Shown: positions 36,828-49,302 of the stretch, in pieces
Layout of the letters: the number at the start of each line of letters is the position of its first letter
Position numbering within the stretch: position 1 is the stretch's first letter
Source of the DNA: Phallusia mammillata
Lineage: Eukaryota; Chordata; Ascidiacea; Phlebobranchia; Ascidiidae
Direction: 5' to 3'
Assembly (NCBI GenBank): GCA_003260075.1
Contig: QLIY01000268.1
Span: forward strand, 104,882 to 168,881
Length of the DNA stretch: 64,000 nucleotides
The notes under the pieces: model-generated
The model's database searches: none
Seen by the model: the letters and a program-made list of their open reading frames with translations, nothing else
What the model was told of the DNA's origin: nothing
Position numbers and translations under genes: made by a program

Positions 36828-39800
36828 ATGTCTTCAGAAACCTGGAAAAATATTCAAGAAAACAAGAGAAAGTTGGATTCCTTTCGTGAGAGGTTACAAA
36901 AGCGGCGCAGAGAAAGGCAAGGTTTGTTGCTTCTTATTTGGACCTCCATTGTGACTACATGCAAATTTTAGAGTTTATTTTTTTCTAATTTGGGGCTTAC
37001 ATTATGTTTATTCGGCTTTTCAGAGTTTAAGCCAATGTAGTTGGCAGAAAGCTAAATTAGGATTTTGTGTTTTGGGTGTACAAGCAAGCAAAATCTTTTA
37101 CCAGGAGTAGGGCCGAAAGATTGTTTATCATAGCCTTAACATATGAGGAATAAAAACCATGAGAATAATTGACTTTTCCTGCAACTTTTCTACCACTGAT
37201 GAGACCATTGTTTACCATAGAACAATTGTCTTTTAGATGTGTTGACAGTTGGTGCAAAAGATATTGATATCATCGAAACTCAAACAGTTCAAAAATCTGA
37301 CCAACAAATAGATGGTGAGTATTCTAAAGTTTGTTTTTACTGACACTACATTTATTTTGTCGAGGCAATTAATGGATTTCATTATAATCGTCAGCTTTAT
37401 TCATTGTTTATCCAGGAACACTTTATTATAGTATATCATTGCCTTACAACAGTCAATGCCAAAATTGGGGTATGGTCCCATAGTGACAGCAAAGCCACTT
37501 TTGCATGACTACCAAAAGCTTGCAGTCATAAGTTCATATCAATCAACTAAAAATGTGATTGTTTCCACCTAATTTTAATGCCTGCAAAGTTATAAAACAA
37601 CCCTTTAATTACGGATATGTTCAATTTCAAGATAAATTAAAAATAGTTTTTGTATGTTGCTCTGAAAATATTTGTCTGCTTGGAAAATTGCACAGTTAAA
37701 GTTTTGTTTCAGAAACCAGTGACTTGATTACATATGTTGATCCAAAGATTGAAAAGATGCTTCAACAATACTTGTGTCTTCCAATTTTGTCCTTTCCGCT
37801 TGGTGTGAGAGAAGTAATGCAAGGTTTAAACCAGGTAAATCACCCAAAACATGTTTTGAAATGCTAAATATAGATTTGAAGAACATATTTGAAATTTTAA
37901 ATCTGTTTTAAATTTGATGAAAAAACTGTAACAAAGCAATTGTTTTCAGGAGTTATTGACACACTGCACTGAAAATATTAAAGTGACATTGCTGGAAGTT
38001 GAATTCCTTTTGCAAAAACAAGCAGCTCAACAGTTCATTTCTCTTTTCAGTGGGTGCACCAACATAGTATTATGAGTCCCATTCCCTGAATGGGGAACAT
38101 ATTGTTTTGTTGGTATTTTTTTTTGTCTAACACAAGCTTGTTCACGCCTTTGGCTCAAAAAATGTGGTTCAACCTTTTTTATTGTACACATGAGATATCA
38201 AAAGTTATATATACTTATATATGTGTGTGTGTATAAAATTTATGTATAAAATTTGGCAAACCATATGAAAGACACCTTGATAGTTTTCATCAGTTAACCT
38301 AAAACAATGTGACCTATCACAAACGCTTTATCCAGGTGATGGGTCAAAGACCGATGTAATGTCAATTGAACATGACAAACTTACTGCAGTTGTGGGTGAA
38401 ATGGAACAAAGTGATACAGTGAAAGGGGAACCAAAAAAAACTGATGAAAAAAAGTTGGAAAAGTAATATTATGTGTTAATTATGTCTAATGCTGGCCACG
38501 GTTATTTTCTTAACGATGTTAAACATTGTAGAAAAGATTTTGCAGAAGTGAGGAATCACAAGCCTCCCAAGCGAGTGTCCAGTGATCGTTCTAATGAAAA
38601 CCAATCATCGAGTCGTAATCGTTCTAAAATTGCCAAACCAGAGAGATCTAAGTCTTCATCTTTAGGTCTGGATGACATTGAAGCTTTGCTTTCCACTAAA
38701 ACTGCCAAAGAGCAAGATACAAATAGAGTGTCTGATGAAATACAACAGCTGCTAAGAACTGCATCAACCAAAGAGTTATCTTTGGCAGAAAAATTTAGAT
38801 CACTAGGAGGACCCCAGGTAATGCTTTTTGAGTTTGTGTAAATCAAGAAGTTTCTTAGTGTTTGTAGAGAAACAAAAACTTCGGTTTTAAATGGTAATTA
38901 ATCAAAAATAATTGGTCAAAATAGTTGTTTAACAATATGTTTTTTAGCACATTAGGGCTAAAGTTGTTTACTAAAAGGTGCGAGAATTTTGTCCTCATGC
39001 AACAAGAGAGGAATGCTTACGACACAATCGTTCATATTCATCATGCCAAAAACTACACTTTAGGAAAATTCTAAAAGCCCACACAGGTTTGATATTTTTT
39101 TCAAAATGGACTTAGAAATATAAGGCCTTTAGTAAAAAAACAGACATATTTGCGTGACATTTTTAAAACAAAATAATTATGACAACGTGTTATTACTTAC
39201 ATGTGCTGCTGAATAAGTGTGTTCATGTATGTATTGTTGTGCTATAATTTTGCACATTTACTTTTATAACCATGCACCACATCGAAAATGACAAATACCT
39301 TGACTATAGTGTATCTAGTGTGTACCTTGTTTTTCAGATGAATCTTTGGGGGATTGTTCATTTCTTAACACTTGCTTTCACATGGACACATGTAAATATG
39401 TGCATTATGAAATTGACTACCGAGGGACAGATTTGGACCCTCGAAAGCACAGAAAGGCTGGAAAACGCCGTGAAGAGACTGGACTCAAATCTCAACATGA
39501 TCTACTGCCAAAGTTCGATTCTGATGAAGATTATATAAACAGGAAAATGCTACCACCTCAGGTTGTGAAGCATGTTTGAGGTTGTGTGCCATAATACAAA
39601 ATTTTGCAGAATAGCAAACAGTTTAAAAGCACCCAAATTTTAAAATTTTAATACAATTCGAGTTTAAGAAATGATTTAAGAAATTAAACAAAGCATTTTT
39701 ATGAGTACACTTGCTGATACTTTTTATTTTCTAGTGTTTTTACTTAATGTGTCAGAATGTAACATTATTAGACCCGAAATTAAAGTAATATTGTGCAACT

Positions 39801-42800
39801 AAAATTACATGAAATAATTACCTGTATGCTAAAGCCAAGGGCCAGTGTTTATTTTTTCTGTGTGTTTTAATACTTTACCAAATAAGCTGTTAGGTAGTTT
39901 GTAGTTTCTATGTATATTTTTTTCTAGTGGATCAACTGTGATATTCGTTATCTGGACTTCTCTGTGTTGGGCAAGTTTTCTGTTATCATGGCTGACCCAC
40001 CATGGGATATTCACATGGAGCTGCCATATGGAACTATGCAGGTACCATTGTGATGTAAGCACCACACATATATATATATATGTGTGTACTAGCCTGTCAT
40101 TCCAGCTAATTTGCCTTTCAATATTGCCCGTGTTTGTTATAAATGCCACACAGCATCAACTGTAATTAGTTGTAAGAAGCGAAATTATATTCCTAGTCCA
40201 TTGCTGTTGGCTGTAACTTGATATCCTAAGACTGGTTTTCAGGCATGGTTCAGTGTACTGGATATCAGTTTAACATTTTTTATTGTTTGTCATTCTTCCT
40301 TAGTATGTACAAACAAATCATTTGTTTTCATTGCTATTCTGCATTTAGGATGATGAAATGAGGGCAATGAGAATTCAGGATTTATCTGATGATGGTCTTA
40401 TGTTTCTTTGGGTTACTGGCAGGTTTGTGGAAAATTGACTTGTTGCATTACCTTAATATTAATAAAATTGCTGTAGTAAAAAAAACACTATTGTTTTGTA
40501 AGAACGCAGAAAATTCCCAGTGTTTGAATGCAATGTGTTTCTGCAACCTACATTAAAACATGATTTCTAGTAGACACAACTTTTTTGAGTTTCAGACGTT
40601 GGTGATTGGTACATTGCAAACTATATAAAGGCTGTTTAACCTTCTTAATAAATTCACCTTAATTTTACTCTTTTTTCCCAGACGCTGTAGGTCAAAAATA
40701 CACCCTTTAATGCTCATTTTATTTATTCAAACTTCCAATTGACCTTGTAATTTCTCTTACATCCCCCAAAAATCTGTGTAAGCGATAAACCATGGTGCCT
40801 ATATGCACAAATATATACATACATAAAAATAAAAAAGAGCCACCTTTATATTACTTGGTTTTAGAGCAATGGAATTGGGGAGACAACTATTTGACATTTG
40901 GGGGTAAGTCAACTGGATTTTTGTATGTTAGAATTTTGTTCTTTTATTATTGTTGCACTTTGTTGATACCCTGTCTGTATAAAATCTTACAAAGTATAAC
41001 TTTAGTGTAGTGTTGACATAGCCACACACATTTGTAAAAAGAACACCAAATGAAAATAAAACGTTGATTAAGCACAATCTGAATACTGCAAGTAGATTAC
41101 TGTTTTTTAATTATAACACTGTTTATGGTTGCAAACATATTAAGGTAAAGAAAGTGTACAAGAAAATTGCCAACCAATACAGCATACCGCATAAACCCAA
41201 ATTACCTTTGTAATCACTTTAAGTTGTAAGAATGACCAGTGCATTTTGCCCAAGGCATGTTAGAGTAGCAATTAACATTTCAGGTGTAGATTAAAGTAAT
41301 TCTTATGTTTGTATCATTTTTATCCTCAATGGATGGACAATGCTGTACTTAGCTCACACCCCCCCCCCATGTTAGAGTAGCAATTAACATTTCAGGTGTA
41401 GATTAAAGTAATTCTTTATTGTTTGTTTGTATCATTTTTATCCTCAATGGATGGGCAATGCTGTACTTAGCTCACTATGTATTCAATGTCAAATTGCCTG
41501 TTTTATTGGAAGTCTATTGATTAATTTTGTTATTAATGTTTTACTTAAAAAGTGTTGACTTCTGTTCAGTTTACCCGATCTGGTTACTCTGTGAAAACAA
41601 GGTAGTTGCACTCACCAAAATATTTTTGTAATTGCCCGTATAATTTTGTAACAGCTACAAACGTTGTGATGAGTTAATATGGGTTAAAACAAACCAACTT
41701 CAAAGACTGATTCGAACTGGAAGAACAGGTCATTGGATAAACCATGGAAAAGAACACTGCTTGGTAAATAACTAACTTGTAATGATTATAGGCTTTTGAT
41801 GGTGATAATGAAACCAATTTTAAGTTATGTATAAGTTTTTTTTTCTCAAAAAAATGAACTTAATACTATGCTGAAGTTTTTTATGTTTCAAAAATTGCAA
41901 CAAATGATCCCATTTAGGTGTATAATTTCTATTAATTTTTGCACATCAACTTGTACCATATGTAGCATATTTGTCTAATAGAAAAAAAATCCCTCAAAAG
42001 TAACATGTGAAACAAGCAAGTTGTTTTTAAAGAAATTGTTTTTTTGCCAAAAATATTGTTGCAAGTCAACATAAACCCCAAAGAAATGTTTAGATCGGAA
42101 TCAAAGGCAACCCAAAAGGAATTAACAGAAGACTTGACTGTGATGTCTTGGTAGCAGAGGTAAGTGTAATCAACTGAATTTTTGCTTTTGGTCTTTTTTT
42201 TCTATCATTATAAAAAATTAAATTGTTGTTTACTTTGGTTAAAAAATTAAATACCTTGTTAACCACATTTGATTATCCAGTCCCCTTTTTGTTATTATAG
42301 TGTATATAATATATGTTTTAATCTTAGCATAAAACAATCCTATTTTTTACGATTTTTATTTAAAACCAACATTATCTGAAAAAGCATTGTTTGTATCCAT
42401 TCAAGACAAGTTAAAGGTTTGGTTTAATATACAAATTCAATTATCCTTTTTTGGCTTATTCTGTCACATTTTTTTAAATTGGTAGTTGAATATTATTTTA
42501 AGAGGAAACCAATGGGCCACATGAAAGGAAAAAGGGACATGCTTTATTCGTGAATTAATTGTTTCCACATTTTAAAATTGTTTTTTTGCCTACAAACATG
42601 TGATGTAATGTATAACTTCTCTACCATTCAGTAATTTTTATAAATCATTAAGTAATTTGGGTAATATTCACCATATATATATGGTTAAAATCAATTAAAT
42701 GACACAACAATTTTTTTTGGTGTGTGAAATTTCAGCCCAGAAGGAATTGTGGCTCAGTGGCTTGGTTTAACACCACAAAACAAAAAAAACAAAAAATCCC

Positions 42801-43885
42801 CCCCCCCACCATATATATATGGTTAAAATCAATTAAATGACACAACAATTTTTTTGGTGTGTGAAATTTCAGCCCTGAAGGAATTATGGCTCAGTGGCTT
42901 GGTTTAACACCACAAAACAAAAAAGAAATAGATACAACAACAAACTGTCAAAAGCAATAACTACTGGCCAATTGTTTGTAGTTATCATTTCCTGTTTTAT
43001 GCAACATTTGTTTACACTGCCAGGTAAGAGACACTAGTCACAAACCAGATGAGATTTATGGAATTATAGAACGATTGTCTCCTGGAACAAGAAAACTGGA
43101 ACTGTTTGGCCGAATGCACAACATTCAACCGAATTGGTAAAAATAACAAGAAAAGTGTAAAAAATGCATTTTTAAATCTGGCATACCAGTAAAAAAAAAC
43201 ATCAGCAGAAACACAGCAGTAAAAAACATAAAAATACGAAATACACTCTTTCTTTATTGGTTGGGTACTTTTGCTTTTACTGTGACATAGAACTGTGATA
43301 GATTTGAGTCCTTTATTTGATAGAAATACAAATATTGTTTATTGATTAGAAGAGTCACATAGAAATACATAACATCATTGAAATGTTAACTTTCACAGCT
43401 GATATAGTTGTTTGACTTTGTAGCTCATGTGGTTGCTTTTTAGCCCTAAAAGTTTTTTTTTATGTGTGCTCTTTAGCATCCTAATTTTTATTCATTAGCT
43501 TTTTGGGACTAAGATCAGAATTATCGTCCTTGACATGCTTTTTTCCATTTTATTCTAGTTGTTTGATACTTCTTATGAGTCACCCCACAAACCGATGTTC
43601 ATACATGTTCTATAAACTAATGTGGTTTTGTTTCGCAATGTTGGTTTCATACAAAACATATTCAGTGTATTGGTTCCCAATAAGTTATGTTTAATATATT
43701 GGTTCCTTCTCTAAGGAAATGTAAAATGGTAAAAACACCCTTCGAGTATGTATGTTTTGCATAGGGTGACACTTGGAAATCAGCTTGATGGTGTTCACTT
43801 GGCAGAATATGAATCTGTAGCAAAATTCAAGGAGAAATACCCAGATGGAATTGTTACAAAACCGAAAAAGAATGATTTGTATTGA
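36828..43885 (+). CDS. METTL3: N6-adenosine (mRNA) methyltransferase catalytic subunit, 15 exons
   Basis: Exons 36828-36921, 37237-37314, 37713-37834, 37950-38049, 38336-38462, 38532-38817, 38978-39086, 39338-39561, 39928-40041, 40349-40422, 40865-40903, 41655-41763, 42094-42159, 43024-43136 and 43765-43885 join with consistent phases to 591 residues (human about 580). The start [18 protein letters not shown] and the [14 protein letters not shown] helix match the METTL3 N-terminal region. A CCCH zinc-finger region (about 270-325: [31 protein letters not shown]) precedes the MT-A70 domain with catalytic DPPW at 403-406. [19 protein letters not shown] and NHGKEHC follow, and [11 protein letters not shown] lies near the end. 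The family partners METTL14 to write m6A on nuclear RNA. Introns between exons 11-12 and 13-14 hold poly-C duplications, but no exon is hit. Confidence 0.98.
41256..41476 (+). repeat. Poly-C-separated duplication in a METTL3 intron
   Basis: Copies 41256-41357 and 41368-41476 differ by an 8-base insertion and a GGACAA/GGGCAA change; ten Cs at 41359-41368 join them. Confidence 0.85.
42669..42929 (+). repeat. Poly-C-separated duplication in a METTL3 intron
   Basis: Copies 42669-42796 and 42805-42929 begin CACCATATATATATGG and differ by two SNPs and A/T-run lengths. Eight Cs at 42798-42805 join them. Confidence 0.85.
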
Positions 43886-43922
43886 CCAACTATTTTTACA
43901 AATTCTGCCGTTTTAAACATGT

Positions 43923-43928
43923 AATAAA
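43923..43928 (+). terminator. METTL3 polyadenylation signal
   Basis: AATAAA 38 bases after the METTL3 stop. The likely signal of the facing AS3MT gene (TTTATT at 43978-43983, AATAAA on minus) is only 50 bases away, so the two 3' ends nearly meet. Confidence 0.65.
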
Positions 43929-44121
43929 CTTTGAACCATAATTAGTTTGATTTTTGTACTACAGTACAAAACAGTGTTTTATTATGAACATTAAAAAACA
44001 AATACACAAGAGAACAGTGTCATGTTAAATTGAAGTCAACAAAACATCTATAAATGAACATAAACAGTCACAATTGTCTTGTCTGTATTTATAACACTGT
44101 AATTATGTGATACAAAGAGTT

Positions 44122-46598
44122 TTAACAGCATTTTGATTTACCACCGCAACAACGACTTTCTTCGTTTGGAGGAATAATTTGTACATCAAATGGATTCACT
44201 TCAGTCACCTGTTTTGGTAGAACATAATTTATCACAATATTAATGGTATGGTGGTTTTAAAGACCTTAAAAATTGTTGCTTGGCTATTCATATCCAATGT
44301 TTTAACATATATTTTCTATAGTGTATTTTTAACAACAAAATGATTACCTCTTTGGGTTCAGCACCACATTTTGGTTTAGAAAATATGAAGTGGTCCTTAA
44401 AACGTGATTGTTGTAGAATTGCTGCAGTCGTTCCATCAACAGTAATATCATCACCTTTCTTGAAAGTCAAATTTCTGTCAAACTGAACAAAACATGCGCT
44501 TAACATTTTATTAATGTTCACAAATGTTTGTATTCAATAATACTGGTGCAAACAACTGTATTGTTTTCATGACATTGGCTATAACTTTCAAACCTTTATT
44601 GCTTCTTCATGGCCACTGACTGAGCCTTTATAAGAAACTTGACAGGCTTGGTCCCTGGTGCTGCCTTTTTGAAGCTTAAATAGTCTGTAGACCACTGACA
44701 CAAACTTTGCATCACCTAAACATTATACAGTGCTTAATTTATAAAAAAATTTCCACTAAAACTGGTTCAAATCCCACCAGCTTTAATTTTAGTTGTAGCA
44801 TTTTTAAATGATAATTGTTAAGGAGGTCCAAAGAAGGGTAGTGTGGCAGTTGTTTCAATACAAACCTAAAACCTCCTTCAAATCTGATTTTTCCACAGCA
44901 ATAGAGGTGCATGTAACAAGCCTCGGAGCCTCAAAACCGACATCTTTTGCTATTTCACCAAGTTCTGTCCAGCACAACCCCCCCCCCAGTTGTTTCAATA
45001 CAAACCTAAAACCTCCTTCAAATCTGATTTTTCCAAAGCAATAGAGGTGCATGTAACAAGCCTCGGAGCCTCAAAACCAACATCTTTTGCTATTTCACCA
45101 AGTTCTGTCCAGCACAGTGCACCAGCCACACACTCTCCTATAAATCACATTTAATATAAGCTAAACTGTTTAATCACTGCAAATGTAGGTACACATTTGA
45201 AAAGATATTCCAGGTAAACAAAATAAACCTTTTTTGAATATAAATGACAATTACCATGAAAATAGAGTGGTAATAAAACATTATTTTTTAGTTTAAAAGT
45301 AACAAAGTAGACTTAAATCATACAGTATTGAAATGTTTTAACGTACCCCAAAGAAGCTTATGACTCCTGACATTATCTGAAAGCACTCTGTCAGCATAAA
45401 CATCACTAAAATAAAGTTCTCCCCCATCTTTTAAAACCATAAAAGCTTCCTTTAAAACTTCTTTTTTATCCTTGCACAGATTGATGACACAGTTTGATCT
45501 GTATAGATTAGCATCAAAATATTTTGCACCTGAAACCCTACCTCAAATGCTTAAAGTTATGAAAAGCTAATACACATTAACTAACATTATTAAATCAATT
45601 GAATGCTGTTCAATCCCAGCTTCAAGCAACTTTTCAATATATCCATTCACAAACTTAACATTGGATTTTGGGAACCCAAGCTGTTTTTGGTGATAATCCT
45701 TGTATTTGTTAGCAAGTTCAACCTTCATAAAAAGAATAAACCAGTACAAAAAGTTAAATTAGGGTGTGAATCATATCCTTGCATAAGTATTGTCATGACA
45801 ACAAGTGGAAGGTTCCCAACTTCCAAAGCCTTCTTATAGCATTTTTTTTATTGCTTAACACAAGAATAAAATGAAACTCCCCCCCCCCATGACAACAAGT
45901 GGAAGGTTCCCAACTTCCAAAGCCTTCTTATAGCATCAATATTGTATTGCTTAACACAAGAATAAAATGAAACATTAAAAATTATTCGACCATGGCTATG
46001 AAAAAGGGATGCACAATGTTTTTTCTTTAAATATTTTTATGGTGCAGACTGCAGATTCACAAATTAAACACCTTTAAACGCAGACGGGAAATCAAAATTG
46101 GGTAATAATAACTTGATCGGTTAAGAAAATACGACAAGCAAGCATACAAAATAATTAGAGAAAAAACCTATTCACCTGCTCTTTTGTCATGTCAATTCCA
46201 GTCACAAATCCCCTTTCCCCCACTAATTTTGCGAGAGCATAACAATCACGGCCACTTCCACTGCCCAAATCTAATATATTCATATCTTGAAGACATTCTG
46301 GTACCACGATGCCACAACCATAGTATTTTGAAACAACTTCTTCATGTACTGAGGTGAGGGCTTCCTTTACATGTTTGGGCAACTGTTGTGATGGAGTTTT
46401 GCAAGCCGGTGTGGCAAGATCATTGACATTTTTGAGAGTTTTGCCTAATAGATTGCAATGTCAATGGGTCTAAGTAGTGTATTTACACAGTATAGCAGCA
46501 ATTTGGAAAGGAATAACAGCCAAAACCATTTAATACCTACCATAGTATTCTTTTACATCTTCAATAATAGAACTTTTATTTGTCTCACAACAAGCCAT
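44122..46598 (-). CDS. AS3MT: Arsenite methyltransferase, tandem copy A (complete)
   Basis: Eight minus-strand exons: 46541-46598, 46176-46444, 45586-45722, 45347-45498, 45006-45137, 44594-44715, 44348-44482 and 44122-44208, joining in frame to 363 residues (human about 375). The SAM-binding motif ILDLGSGSGRD (76-86) and the family signatures SKYYGCG, TGIDMTKEQ, SNCVINL and GELYFSDVY are present. Cysteines 34, 63, 158 and 208 align with the four arsenic-linked cysteines of the family (human 32, 61, 156, 206). The tail ends SRCCGGKSKCC, like the Cys-rich end of vertebrate AS3MT. The enzyme methylates trivalent arsenic using SAM and thiols in the cytosol. The gene is convergent with METTL3. Exon 5 has a broken second copy (44866-44976), described separately. 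Confidence 0.97.
44847..45116 (-). repeat. Poly-C-separated duplication that splits and repeats AS3MT-A exon 5
   Basis: Copies 44847-44977 and 44987-45116 are joined by ten Cs at 44978-44987. The right copy belongs to intact exon 5 (45006-45137). The left keeps the donor and most codons but lacks the first ~20 coding bases and the acceptor. Two coding differences: GTG versus TTG (Val/Leu) and a silent GTC/GTT. Splicing in both copies would not give a sensible protein. Confidence 0.9.
45794..45974 (+). repeat. Poly-C-separated duplication in an AS3MT-A intron
   Basis: Copies 45794-45877 and 45887-45974 (ATGACAACAAGTGGAAGG) are joined by eight Cs at 45879-45886, with small indels. Confidence 0.8.
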
Positions 46599-47460
46599 GA
46601 GTTTAGTTTAAAATTAACTTAATTATCTTTCACCATAACACAAGTAATAACACCAACAGCCTGATTTTTGCCTTTTCAATAATAGTGATATTAATAAACA
46701 AAAACTAGTTTTGTTAAAATTTTGATGATGAAATACACAAAGTGCCGAACTAAATCAAATCATTACCACTGTCGGAAGGCAACTAGTTGAACAAACAGAG
46801 CCAGATACATTAAAAAGTTGTGCGTACTTTTATACACCATTTGCAAACAAACTTGTTTGCCAAAGAGTCAGCAAATTTCGTGAACCCTAAACTTAGCCAA
46901 TGCTGTTAATGTTTGATAGAAGTTTAAGGCAAAGCACAAAAGTTGCCAACCAACTGTACAAAATGAACATCCTGCATTAATGAAGTGTAAGAAGTAATTT
47001 GTAAACTCAAGTATATATTTATTAGCAATTATCACAAAATTTAAAATGCATTTTTGGAGAAAAACAAATTGGACACAGCAATATGTTAGTTTTTTTACAT
47101 TTGATCGGGAGAGTTTGGGTTTGAACTAAGAATACAAAGGAGAAAAAAAAACACTTGTTTTACAATATTATTGTCACAATAAAATTCCAACATGTTTAAA
47201 ATTTAAGAAAGCATTAATATGAAATTACAATAAATTTGAACTTTACAGCAAAAGTTTTGAATTTGAACTTTACAGCAAAAGTATAAATAAAAATTTCACA
47301 CAAGTTACTTTTTGATGTTTAAATAACTTAAAACAATACATTTACAATTCAGATGCTATCTTAGCATTGTTTAGGTTTCAAATCTTTTAAAACATGGAAC
47401 AGGAAATGACAGTTGTGGTAACTTGTTGATCTTGCTGAAGGGATCATATTCTGCCCCATT
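46599..47460. other. Spacer between AS3MT copies A and B
   Basis: Under 900 bases of AT-rich DNA. It must hold the copy A promoter and copy B 3' UTR. No other gene. Confidence 0.5.
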
Positions 47461-49214
47461 TCATGATTCAGCTTTTTCCAAAATTTCAAAGGGGTTTACT
47501 TTCATTACCTACACACAAACAATATTACATTGTATATTAAAAAGTCTTTTTGACATTGTGTAATCTATTTATTTTTGATAAAAATTATTTAAAAAATATT
47601 TAGCTGCTTTCATGTACAATAAACACAACTTTTGGGTCTGAGTAGTATAGCTAGTTTCATGTTTTTTTTAATGTTTTACTTCAGTGTTGTAGCACAGTAA
47701 TATTAAAATTTCACCAAACATATTTTTAACCTCGTGGGGTGTTGCTGAAGTTAGTGGTTTTTCAAAAAGGAAATCATCTCTGAAACGAGAATTTTGCAGG
47801 ATAGCAAAAGTACTTCCACTGACAGCTACAGGTATACCCTTTCGAAAGGTTGTATGTTGATCCAACTGAAACAAACAACATTAATGGACCAAAATAATTG
47901 TACATTAACTGTTGCTGTCAGACATAGTATATTAACTAAATACTGCTCTTTTGGCAAATGTATTTCTTTAACCGACATTTTAAAATCCTAACCAGTTGGC
48001 CTTCATCAGGGTATTACCACTCAAAAAGTAAAACATACAAAACAAACAAAGGGCAAAATTCGTATCAATGCCTTTGCTTGGTCTATTTGTAAACCATTCA
48101 GGATCCTGAACTATACCAAGGTTTTTATGAATATTCATGTCATTTCGCATGAAAGTGCAAAATGTTTAATCTTAGCACTAAATCAAGTAAGACAATTAGC
48201 GAGCCCAAGTAAATTAGGATTTCAACACTTTTCCCTTCAGTTTTTATAACTATGTAAGAAATTTTCTTTTCCTGTCTAACTCAACCAAGTTGACTAGCTA
48301 CAAATCATCACATAGATTTATTTAATTTCTATCTCAATCCAATATACTGCTTTTTTCACAAGTATGCATTCGATTTAGTTTAAAATTTATGTTAACTGAT
48401 TTTCTTAAAAAGTTATTTTCCCACAAACACCCTTCAAAAATGCTGTTGCACTTAAACACAACAATAAAAGATTTTGAATATATTACAAAAGGGCACCCCA
48501 AACTCTATTTTCAAAATTGTAGTCTACCTTTAACTCCTTTTCACATCCGGTTACTGATCCTTTGTAAACAACCTGACTTATTTCACGCTTTGCATCCTTG
48601 GGAATTTTGAAAAGTCGAAATACAACAGATGCATATTTGGCATTCCCTGTATTAAAATGTGAAATTAAATATTACACAATGTTAAATTAATTACTTTGCT
48701 TCAATAAACATGATGATGTTGATTTTCCTAAATGTGCTATACCCACATAAGTATTGCGCTTTAGGAAGACAAATATGTATATGCCTTAAAGACAAGTTAA
48801 TTTAAATCATTGCATAATAATGTGAGAACAAATCCAAGTTGAATTTAAAATATAACAAGACACATTAGAAAATCTGGAATTACTAATGATGTAAAAGTGT
48901 ATATCAGTTTTTTAAAACATTTTTACTATAGAAGTTCTAGACCCCATCTATTGTCAGTCTCACAAAAAAATATTTTTTATCACTCACCAACTGCTTTTTT
49001 GAGTTCTGGTTTTAGAATTTCTATCATTCTGCAAGTCACCAACTGAGGAACCTCAAAACCAATGTCATTTGCTAATTCATAAAGTGTCTTCCAGTGTAGA
49101 GCTCCACCAAGACCTTCTCCTACAGGTCAATGAAATTTTGCAATACAAAAGTGATCACAACTATGTTAAACACCTTATTTACAAATGCAGTATTTGTCAA
49201 AATTATGTTTATTT

Positions 49215-49302
<88 letters not shown>

